Positions 1 through 7,952 of a stretch of DNA of 64,000 bases are shown one piece after another. Numbering within the stretch: the stretch's first letter is position 1; each line of letters starts with the position of its first letter. The translations under genes were made by a program, and so were the position numbers. The stretch spans positions 1-64,000 of the forward strand of contig JAQXAF010000129.1 in NCBI GenBank assembly GCA_029253085.1, written 5' to 3'. The stretch comes from Luminiphilus sp. (GTDB lineage Bacteria; Pseudomonadota; Gammaproteobacteria; Pseudomonadales; Halieaceae). A model generated the notes under the pieces. That model ran no database searches and was not told the DNA's origin. It was given only the letters and a program-made list of their open reading frames with translations.

Positions 1-24
1 CTCTACCAACTGAGCTACACCCGC
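1..24 (-). tRNA. Partial tRNA (5' part only, cut by window edge; possibly tRNA-Gly)
   Basis: Reverse complement GCGGGTGTAGCTCAGTTGGTAGAG is a tRNA acceptor/D-arm; anticodon lies outside the window, so isotype is not determined. Confidence 0.8.
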
Positions 25-31
25 TTAAAAA

Positions 32-107
32 TGGCGTCCCCTAGGGGGTTCGAACCCCTGTTACCGCCGTGAAAGGGCAGTGTCCTAGGCCACTAGACGA
101 AGGGGAC
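32..107 (-). tRNA. tRNA-Glu(UUC)
   Basis: Reverse complement GTCCCCTTCGTCTAGTGGCCTAGGACACTGCCCTTTCACGGCGGTAACAGGGGTTCGAACCCCTAGGGGACGCCA: full cloverleaf, anticodon TTC, encoded CCA. Confidence 0.95.
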
Positions 108-277
108 ACAGTCTCTGCAAGAGCAGAGGCGCGAATGTTAGTAGCGTGGACGGGCTGCGTCAAGTAAATGCCTCAAGTTCTGTCGCCTCGCTGCTGGGCT
201 TTGGGTACACTTGGCACTCATTATTGCGCTTTCGCGGCCGCGATATGCCTTTTCACCCTACCATCCTGGGAAAAAAC

Positions 278-1195
278 ATGACTGCGGCACTAAAAATTGA
301 AGGCCTAGAAAAGACCTATGACAATGGGTTTGTGGCACTACAGGGGATTGACCTCACTGTAGAGCCGGGAGATTTTTTTGCATTGTTAGGGCCCAATGGT
401 GCGGGGAAGTCGACCACCATTGGTATTATTTCGTCTTTAGTTGCGAAATCTGCTGGCAAGGTTTGTGTTCACGGGGTTGATATAGATCGCAATTTCCCCC
501 TCGCTAAAACACACCTGGGCATTGTCCCTCAGGAATTTAATTTCAACGTCTTCGAAAAAGTTGAAGACATACTGACTAATCAGGCGGGCTACTACGGCAT
601 TCCTCGCATAGAGGCGTTACGCCGCACTGAACATTTTTTAGACCGACTAGGTTTGACTGAAAAGCGAGACACCCGGGCTAGGATGTTGTCAGGCGGCATG
701 AAGCGGCGGCTAATGATAGCCCGAGCACTCATCCACAATCCTAAATTGCTCATTCTTGACGAGCCCACTGCCGGCGTAGATATCGAAATGCGGCGTTCCA
801 TGTATGATTTTTTAAGAGAGATCAACGCTTCAGGTACCACCATTATTTTAACGACACACTACTTAGAAGAGGCTGAAGCACTGTGTCGCAATATGGCGAT
901 CATTAACCACGGGAAAATAGTGACCAATCGCTCCATCAAAGATTTATTGAGGGATTTGCATAAAGAGGTCTTTATTCTCGATTGTGCAGGGCAGTTAAGC
1001 AGTGAATTGACTGTGCCGGGCTTTGATCTGGAGGTGCTTGACGATCATACGGTGCAGGTGGCCATCGAAAAAGGACAAAATCTAGCAGAGGTTTTTGCAG
1101 CGCTGCATGAAAAGCAGGTGTCGGTTGTGAGTATGCGTAACGAAGCTAATCGACTGGAACAGATGTTCGTTAATTTGTTGGAGCAAACGGCATGA
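278..1195 (+). CDS. ABC transporter ATP-binding protein (YadG-like)
   Basis: Walker A GPNGAGKST, signature LSGGMKRR, Walker B LLILDEPTAGVD. ATG at 278 is the likely start rather than the 146 start in the ORF track. Confidence 0.93.
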   Translation: MTAALKIEGLEKTYDNGFVALQGIDLTVEPGDFFALLGPNGAGKSTTIGIISSLVAKSAGKVCVHGVDIDRNFPLAKTHLGIVPQEFNFNVFEKVEDILTNQAGYYGIPRIEALRRTEHFLDRLGLTEKRDTRARMLSGGMKRRLMIARALIHNPKLLILDEPTAGVDIEMRRSMYDFLREINASGTTIILTTHYLEEAEALCRNMAIINHGKIVTNRSIKDLLRDLHKEVFILDCAGQLSSELTVPGFDLEVLDDHTVQVAIEKGQNLAEVFAALHEKQVSVVSMRNEANRLEQMFVNLLEQTA

Positions 1196-1965
1196 ATCGG
1201 TACGAGCAATATGTTGCCTTCATGACCATTATGCGAAAAGAGATCCGCCGGTATCTTCGAATTTGGTCTCAGACGTTGCTTCCAAGCGCTATTACTATGT
1301 CGTTGTACTACGTGATTTTTGGAAATTTAATTGGCTCTCGTATTGGTACCATGGGGGGCTTTTCTTATATGGAGTTCGTGGTGCCGGGTTTGATTATGAT
1401 GGCAATCGTGACTAACTCGTACGCTAATGTGGTTGCCTCGTTCTTTGGTGCAAAATTTAATAATAGCGTTGAAGAGCTGCTGGTTTCTCCCATTCCCCCC
1501 TACATTATATTGTGTGGCTACGTCGCCGGCGGTGTTAGCCGTGGCATACTGGTTGCGGTCATTGTCACCGCCGTTTCGTTGTTTTTCACACGCCTTCCAA
1601 TTTACAGTCCATTGCTTGTGATTGTTGTTGTTGCGCTTACCTCCATACTGTTTTCGTTGTTGGGGTTTATCAACGCGGTGTTTGCTAACACCTTTGATGA
1701 CATCAACATTGTGCCCACTTTTGTTCTGACGCCGTTGACTTATTTAGGGGGTGTTTTTTACTCGCTAGACCTACTGCCCGATTTTTGGGCCGCCGTCTCC
1801 CAGGCCAATCCGTTGGTTTATGTCGTCAGTGCTTTTCGCTATGGCATGCTTGGCGTCAGCGATGTCAACATTAGCTTTGCGATCAGCATGATTTTACTTT
1901 GCGTACTCGTGGCATTCAGTTACTCGTTGCACTTGCTGCGAACCGGCAAACGACTGAGGACTTGA
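1192..1965 (+). CDS. ABC-2 type transporter permease (YadH-like)
   Basis: Overlaps the ATPase stop (ATGA); hydrophobic ABC-2 permease with LVVSPIPP-like motif (LLVSPIPPYIILCGYVAGGVSRG). Confidence 0.92.
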   Translation: MNRYEQYVAFMTIMRKEIRRYLRIWSQTLLPSAITMSLYYVIFGNLIGSRIGTMGGFSYMEFVVPGLIMMAIVTNSYANVVASFFGAKFNNSVEELLVSPIPPYIILCGYVAGGVSRGILVAVIVTAVSLFFTRLPIYSPLLVIVVVALTSILFSLLGFINAVFANTFDDINIVPTFVLTPLTYLGGVFYSLDLLPDFWAAVSQANPLVYVVSAFRYGMLGVSDVNISFAISMILLCVLVAFSYSLHLLRTGKRLRT

Positions 1966-1969
1966 TGCT

Positions 1970-2770
1970 ATGGGCGGTGCCTTGGGAAATAAAATTGCAG
2001 CGCCAAAGCTTTATGCGCCTGAAATTTTAGAGCCCATTTCACGACGAGAAGGGCGTGATGCCTTAGGGATCAGCCAAACGGATATGTTTGGTTACGATTG
2101 CTGGCACCTTTATGAGCTGTCTTGGTTGAATGCTCAGAAACAACCCCAGCACGCCGTCGGTGTGCTGATTGTAGATGCCGCCTCACCAACGACGATTGAA
2201 TCAAAGTCCTTAAAATTGTATCTCAACAGCCTAAATTTCCACTGTTTTGAGTCGCAAGCAGAGGCCGTAGACGTGATCTGTCGCGATATTGGTCGCGTGA
2301 CGGGATCGAAAGTCACTTTGACGATGCTTCCCCCAACTGAATTAGCGGCTATCACCCGTGAGCCCGAAGGTTGTTTACTCGAGGCTAGCGTGCAAGCAGC
2401 GGGTACTGAGCTTCATGCAGGCTCATGGTGCGACGCCGATGGTGACATAGCCAAACAAACGCTGGTGTCTCATCGATTACGCTCACTCTGCCCAGTCACG
2501 GCTCAACCCGATTGGGGAACTTTGGTAATTGAATACCTTGGACTGCCCATAAATTTTGGCCAACTTCTCGCCTTTGTGGAGTCCTTTAGAGAGCACCAAG
2601 AATTTCATGAGCAATGTGTAGAACGTTGTTTTAAGGTTTTGATGCAACAGACCCATGCAGAGTCCTTAACGGTGTCCGCTTTTTATCAACGTCGCGGTGG
2701 CATTGACATAACACCAGTAAGATCGAACGGGCCGCTTTTGCCCGAATATTGGCGTATGGGTCGTCAATGA
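1970..2770 (+). CDS. queF: NADPH-dependent 7-cyano-7-deazaguanine reductase QueF
   Basis: Motifs SPTTIESKSLKLYLNSLNF and FVESFREHQEFHEQCVERCF typical of the long QueF form. Confidence 0.93.
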   Translation: MGGALGNKIAAPKLYAPEILEPISRREGRDALGISQTDMFGYDCWHLYELSWLNAQKQPQHAVGVLIVDAASPTTIESKSLKLYLNSLNFHCFESQAEAVDVICRDIGRVTGSKVTLTMLPPTELAAITREPEGCLLEASVQAAGTELHAGSWCDADGDIAKQTLVSHRLRSLCPVTAQPDWGTLVIEYLGLPINFGQLLAFVESFREHQEFHEQCVERCFKVLMQQTHAESLTVSAFYQRRGGIDITPVRSNGPLLPEYWRMGRQ

Positions 2771-3291
2771 GAGGGCAGCTTCTCACTGGGTGTTTATTGT
2801 TAATTTTAGCGCTGGAGGCTAGTGCACAGAGGTTGAGCACAACCCCCGGATATACAGAGTCTGAAATTAAAGCGGCGTTCACCCTGCACTTGATAAGTTT
2901 TATTAGCTGGCCCAATAGTCAGCAGCCAAACGTCTTGTGTGTTGTCGATGAAAGTGGGGTCCATGATGCCCTTGAGCTGCTACTCAATAAACGTGAAGCC
3001 AAGGACATCTCTCTCAGGAGCTTGGTGGATACCCGAGACGTGGGACCCTGTGACTTGTTGTTTTTAGGCAGCGATGTGGATCTCCCGGCTTTCGATCACA
3101 CACTGCCCTTGCTCACAATAGGCGAGAGAACCGGCTTTGCGGCGGCAGGTGGGATGGTGGAGCTGAGCCGTCGTGCGGGTCGCGTGGAGTTAATTATTAA
3201 TGAATCTGAATTGCAGCACGCTGGGTTTTCTGCGAGCAGCCGATTGATGTCTTTAGCGACCATAGTTACGCCCGGAGTAGTGCGGCCATGA
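2767..3291 (+). CDS. YfiR family (DUF4154) periplasmic protein
   Basis: Signal-peptide-like N-terminus, then YTESEIKAAFTLHLISFISWP, NVLCVVDESGVHDAL, and GMVELSRRAGRVELIINESELQHAGFSASSRLMSLATIV, matching the DUF4154/YfiR pattern. Start chosen at ATG 2767. Confidence 0.8.
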   Translation: MRGQLLTGCLLLILALEASAQRLSTTPGYTESEIKAAFTLHLISFISWPNSQQPNVLCVVDESGVHDALELLLNKREAKDISLRSLVDTRDVGPCDLLFLGSDVDLPAFDHTLPLLTIGERTGFAAAGGMVELSRRAGRVELIINESELQHAGFSASSRLMSLATIVTPGVVRP

Positions 3292-5282
3292 CTCAGCGAC
3301 TCGATCGACGTGTTTCGGTGTTGATGGTTACCATCACCACCGTTGTGACTGTTTTCGTGATATCCATTAGCTTGGGTTTGGCTTTCAGGGCGGCGATGTC
3401 AGAAACCTATGAGCTTAAAGTTATTCAAACGCGAGTTCTTGGCAGTAATTTAACCGCCGCGCTTGCCTTTGAGGACGAGGCAGCCGCAACTGACGTGCTG
3501 GAAACCCTCGAAAACGCTAATGACATTGTATTAGCGCGCATTTTAAAGGGTGATGATCAGGTATTCGCAGAGTACAGAAATGATAAGGGCCAGTTTGCGG
3601 AAATGCTAAAAGCGGCTGATCCCTTGGTGAGCCTCGCCAAAGAAAGGTTTGTATCCAGAATTCACCACCCTGTGATTTGGCAAGGTACTGAGTTGGGTGT
3701 TCTTGAGATTTGGGTAGAGACCTTACCCTCCGATGACCTGGTGAGAGACACGCTGCTCATAGCGTCTTTGGCAATATTATTGGCTGCGCTGTTGGCCTAC
3801 TTGTTAGCGCGACGGCTTGGGCGGCGTGTTCTCCAGCCGGTGAGGGAGCTTTCCACCTTAATGGTTGATATGACCAGCCGAGAGGATTACACCGGACGGT
3901 TTCAGGATTCCAGCATTCTAGAAATAAATACTTTGGGAGAAAGCTTCAATAGCATGCTGTTGGCGATTGAAGACCGCGAGAACTCACTGCAGCAGGCGAT
4001 TAAGGCGCTCGAGGTTGCGAGAGATGAGGCGCAGCACAACGCTGACACCAAAACTTCATTTCTTGCAAATATGTCCCATGAGATACGAACACCTATGAAC
4101 GGGGTGGTGGGAATGGTTTCGCTCATTAAGGAGACCCAACTATCAGATCGGCAGCGCGTTTATTTTGACACCATAGAAAAGTCCGCAGCGGGTTTGCTGG
4201 TTGTTATAGACGACATTCTCGACTTCACAAAACTCGAGTCGGGGCATCTCAAAACAAGGCGAGTGCCCTTTGCTTTGGACGATTTGCTCGGCACGCTGAA
4301 TACTATTTTTGAAATCCAAGCGAACAACAAAGGGCTTGAGTTTAAATTGACTAAGGCCCATGGGCTTCCAGATCGTGTGATAGGCGATCCTGCTCGATTG
4401 CGGCAGCTATTGATGAACTTGATCGGGAATGCCATCAAATTTACCGACGAGGGACTAGTGAAGTTGGTCGTAACGCCTATCGAAAAGAATGGCGCGTCGC
4501 TAATGCGGTTCGAGGTGATCGACACCGGCATTGGAATTGCCGAGGACAAGCAGTCAGGGATTTTTAACGAGTTTTATCAAGTTGATCTGACATCAACACG
4601 CGCCTATGGCGGTACCGGTCTAGGTTTGGCGATATGTCGAGAACTTGCGCAGCTGATGGAAGGCGCTATCTCCTTTGAGAGCAGTAAAGGCAAGGGTTCA
4701 TGTTTTTGGCTGGAATTGCCGTTACCTGAAGATCAGGTAAATCCTTTTGCCTTGCCAACGCCCGTTGAGCCAAAAAGTGACAGAAATCCATTTCGAGCGG
4801 CTCTCGCGGGGGAGGGCGCTGAATCAGCACCCAACATCTCGAGAAAGATTGATCATCAGTCACCGTCTCCCTTGACCTTTTTGAGAGTATTGGTGGTTGA
4901 TGACTCGGAGGTCAATCGGTTTATTCTTTGCGAGCTACTGGCAACTTTGGGGATTAGAGCTTCAGTTGCTTGTAACGGTGAGGAGGCGGTAGCGGCATTT
5001 AACCGATCCCCTCTGGATGTTATTCTCATGGACATTCAAATGCCGGTCATGGATGGCGTGGTTGCTACAGCCGCGATTCAGCAGCTACAGGCAGAAAAAA
5101 GCTTGAATCCGGACTGCATTGTGGTTGGGGTGTCAGCTCATGCGATGAGTGGCGATCGAGAGAAATATCTCGCCTCAGGCATGGCAGACTATTTGACGAA
5201 ACCTATTGATAGGAAAAATCTGGAAAGCTGTCTGAGTGCGTTGGCGAAGGAGCTTCGGGGGGACATACACTTATGGCGCTAA
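3288..5282 (+). CDS. Hybrid sensor histidine kinase/response regulator (CHASE8-like sensor, HAMP, HisKA, HATPase, REC)
   Basis: Two TM segments flanking VLGSNLTAALAFEDEAAATDVLETLENANDIVLARI (CHASE8-like); H-box FLANMSHEIRTPMNG; N-box NLIGNAIKFTDEG; G boxes; receiver domain VLVVDDSEVNR...VILMDIQMPVMDG. Confidence 0.92.
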   Translation: MTQRLDRRVSVLMVTITTVVTVFVISISLGLAFRAAMSETYELKVIQTRVLGSNLTAALAFEDEAAATDVLETLENANDIVLARILKGDDQVFAEYRNDKGQFAEMLKAADPLVSLAKERFVSRIHHPVIWQGTELGVLEIWVETLPSDDLVRDTLLIASLAILLAALLAYLLARRLGRRVLQPVRELSTLMVDMTSREDYTGRFQDSSILEINTLGESFNSMLLAIEDRENSLQQAIKALEVARDEAQHNADTKTSFLANMSHEIRTPMNGVVGMVSLIKETQLSDRQRVYFDTIEKSAAGLLVVIDDILDFTKLESGHLKTRRVPFALDDLLGTLNTIFEIQANNKGLEFKLTKAHGLPDRVIGDPARLRQLLMNLIGNAIKFTDEGLVKLVVTPIEKNGASLMRFEVIDTGIGIAEDKQSGIFNEFYQVDLTSTRAYGGTGLGLAICRELAQLMEGAISFESSKGKGSCFWLELPLPEDQVNPFALPTPVEPKSDRNPFRAALAGEGAESAPNISRKIDHQSPSPLTFLRVLVVDDSEVNRFILCELLATLGIRASVACNGEEAVAAFNRSPLDVILMDIQMPVMDGVVATAAIQQLQAEKSLNPDCIVVGVSAHAMSGDREKYLASGMADYLTKPIDRKNLESCLSALAKELRGDIHLWR

Positions 5283-6385
5283 CTATGAAAAAGGCACATC
5301 GAGTACTTGAAGGCTGCCTACGGGTAGCTTTTATTCGGGCTTTAATACTGCCACTGGCGTGTGCAAGTTACGGTGCATGGAGCCAAACAGTGCCCTCGGA
5401 CTTAGTCGATGTCTCAATAGAGGACCTGTTTTCGGCTAACGTAGTCACGGAAGATGCCAGAGCCAGTGACCAGAGGAAATGGTATTTGGCGTATCGGTAT
5501 GGTCGCGCAGAGTTTGATGAATATCGCTTGGGTACGCGTAAGTTGAGCTACGAGGATGTTTTGTGGTCAGGCCCATCAGAGCAGCGTACCGGAAGTAACT
5601 ATCCTGTTGTGCCCACTAAAATTCAGCAGGAAGTGCACAGCGTATTGCTGGGCTATCAGTACTCCCAGTCGCTATCTGCGCGGGTGTCAATTCCGTTTAT
5701 AAAACAAAGCACCGACCATGTGTCCATTGTCCCAGGCTATGACGAGTTCAACATCAGTTCTGACGGTGTCGGCGATGTCCTCGCGGTGGTTGACTACGAG
5801 CTGTCCCGCACAGTAAACAGCGCTTGGCATGGAGTGTTCGGCTTGAGTATTCCGACCGGCTCCATTGACGAAGAGGGCGATACTCCAAGGGCACCGGGTG
5901 ACCAGCAGCTGCCCTACACCATGCAGATCGGTTCAGGCACCTGGGACTTGCCTCTTGGGATCACCTACAAAAAATATGGACAGCACTTCAGCGGTGGCTC
6001 CGACATGTTAGCGGTCATCCGAACTGGAGATAACGATCGCGACTACCACTTGGGACACAAGTTTACATGGGGGGGCTGGGTGAGCTTCACCGGAGGAGAG
6101 CTGCTTGAGCCCGGCGTACGCTTTAGTTACCGATGGCAGGGGGAAATATCTGGTGAGGATCTTAGCTTACGTGTGCCAAACCCGACGTACCCATACCCGG
6201 CTCCTGTCGTAGACCCGACAGCTTTTGGTGGCCAGCAGCTTGATCTTGCGGTCTACGTAGATGTTAAGGTCGCACCCCGCTGGAACCTGCGCGTTGAGTA
6301 CGGCCAGCCCCTATGGCTAGACTTGAACGGGCCCCAATCCGCAGAAAAGTACCAGTTCAGCTTGGGTGTTAGCACCGTCTTTTAA
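5273..6385 (+). CDS. Predicted outer-membrane beta-barrel protein (transporter-like), third gene of YfiR-kinase operon
   Basis: Signal peptide, alternating amphipathic strands, C-terminal aromatic residue (...KYQFSLGVSTVF); start overlaps the kinase stop. Confidence 0.7.
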   Translation: MALTMKKAHRVLEGCLRVAFIRALILPLACASYGAWSQTVPSDLVDVSIEDLFSANVVTEDARASDQRKWYLAYRYGRAEFDEYRLGTRKLSYEDVLWSGPSEQRTGSNYPVVPTKIQQEVHSVLLGYQYSQSLSARVSIPFIKQSTDHVSIVPGYDEFNISSDGVGDVLAVVDYELSRTVNSAWHGVFGLSIPTGSIDEEGDTPRAPGDQQLPYTMQIGSGTWDLPLGITYKKYGQHFSGGSDMLAVIRTGDNDRDYHLGHKFTWGGWVSFTGGELLEPGVRFSYRWQGEISGEDLSLRVPNPTYPYPAPVVDPTAFGGQQLDLAVYVDVKVAPRWNLRVEYGQPLWLDLNGPQSAEKYQFSLGVSTVF

Positions 6386-6434
6386 ACTGTAGTTTTGAAG
6401 CAGGGCGGATGACTGTGATACTCTCCGCGCCTTC

Positions 6435-6522
6435 GGAGAAGTGGCCGAGTGGTCGAAGGCGCACGCCTGGAAAGTGTGTATACGGCAACGTATCGAGGGT
6501 TCGAATCCCTCCTTCTCCGCCA
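6435..6522 (+). tRNA. tRNA-Ser(GGA)
   Basis: GGAGAAGTGGCCGAGTGGTCGAAGGCGCACGCCTGGAAAGTGTGTATACGGCAACGTATCGAGGGTTCGAATCCCTCCTTCTCCGCCA: class II tRNA with long variable arm, anticodon GGA, encoded CCA. Confidence 0.96.
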
Positions 6523-6575
6523 TCCAGTCTGCGAGTTAGAGACTCTTCCCAGAGACCGACCGCAGAAACACCGCA

Positions 6576-6600
6576 AAGCCCGCTATTTAGCGGGTTTTTG
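6576..6600 (+). terminator. Rho-independent terminator after tRNA-Ser
   Basis: AAGCCCGCTATTTAGCGGGTTTTTG hairpin followed by T-run. Confidence 0.8.
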
Positions 6601-6701
6601 CATTTTTGTGGTCCGCGTAATAGTGACTTGGGGACGCGCCGTTAGGTCCAGATTCGCCTGTTTTTTTCAAAATCCTGTTGCTGTCTCGCCAGAGCCCTCC
6701 C

Positions 6702-7418
6702 TCAGAGCCAGAAGTGTACGGAGCCCCAAAGCCCCACCAGGGAAAAGAAGGCAAGCGCCTTGCTCAGTGCATCTTCGCCATGTTGAGGAGTAAGCAGATC
6801 GCTCAGCACACCTACCAGCAGTGGGCCCAGACCCATACCAATGAGGTTTAGGCACAACATCATGATCGCGGAGGACACGGCTCGCATTTGCACAGGCGAC
6901 AGCGTCTGTATCATGGCGATCGGGGGTCCTATTACATAGTTTGCTGCTACGCCCGAAATGATGAACAGCAATATCGCTGTAAGCAGGTCGCCGGGCAGTA
7001 AGCCCGCGATGAAGAAGGGCAGGGTGACAAAGGCAACCATCCATATGCCGTGTTGGAAGCCGCGGTGGGAGAGCCGATCGAACCACTTGCCATAGGCCAG
7101 CGCGCCTATCGACCCCGGAATGCCAAATACGCCGGCCATCAGCATGCTAGTCTGGGACTGGCTGAGATCGTGGACCCTGATAAAGAAGGTCGGCAACCAC
7201 TGCGCTAGGCCGTAACTTATCAGCCCCTCAACCACCGAACCTGCAATAAGGTGTCACATGGCGGGATTGGCCCACATGGTGGCAGCATTGGTTTGTATGG
7301 GCGGGGGAGCGGTGGTGCTTCCGTTTCGAAGCCCCCCCTGGCGGGCCCGCGCAAAGTCCAAGCCATTGCAGCTGCCAATAATAAGCCCGGAACGCCTCCT
7401 GATGTCCTCTAATGCCAT
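6702..7418 (-). pseudogene. MFS transporter remnant (C-terminal half, in-frame TGA, N-terminal half missing)
   Basis: ORF 6702-7235 encodes ...GLISYGLAQWLPTFFIRV...GLGPLLVGVLSDLLTPQ, C-terminal half of an MFS protein. The same frame continues upstream through a TGA at 7254-7256 (TNAATMWANPAM*HLIAGSVVEGL). Similar to the intact MFS at 13699-14985 (GLGPVIVGVLSD). Confidence 0.8.
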
Positions 7419-7952
7419 GCTAATTTTTAACAATCTGATTTACAGGGTATTAGAAGGCACAACGCAGAGAAAAATAGCATGGTCAGTGTCTAAAGGGGTA
7501 GAGCGACATTCGCCTCTTCGGTTAAGGGTACCAGCACCTTTTGTCAAACCTTGTGGAGGTTGAGCGCATCGCAATACACGTCTCTTTTAAAAGTAACTTG
7601 AATTCTCGGTGTTGGGAGTCATGCGATACGGTATAACGGTGATATTATTAGCAGTGCGGTTATGGCAAAAACAGTTGGTAATAGTATGATAGAAGCCGCG
7701 GCGACGCCCGCTCGTGATAAGGACGCTGTTAAGAGGTCCTTTCACGCAAAGGCATTGCACAAGGTTCGGCAATTCAGTTTGCATCATTGCGCAGAACAAA
7801 TACTGCCTGTTTGCCGAAGCACCGCTCATTAACAACCGGCCAACCAATGAGGGGCTACGTTGGCACTCAGACGATCCCAAAACATCCTGCCCACTTGAAG
7901 TTTTCAGTCTTGCCATGGCTAATCTAGATCATGATTAAATGAGGGCTCATCT

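Noticed and set aside
6409-6793. ORFs overlapping tRNA-Ser in the ORF track (6317-6523, 6382-6576, 6409-6645, 6449-6793)
   Set aside because: They are translations of the tRNA gene and terminator; no protein-family signal.
7587-7938. Overlapping ORFs on both strands (7587-7916 minus, 7714-7938 plus) and a short plus frame beginning MAKTVGNSMIEAAATPARDKDAVKRS
   Set aside because: Conflicting frames with no recognisable motif; probably noncoding or decayed sequence.
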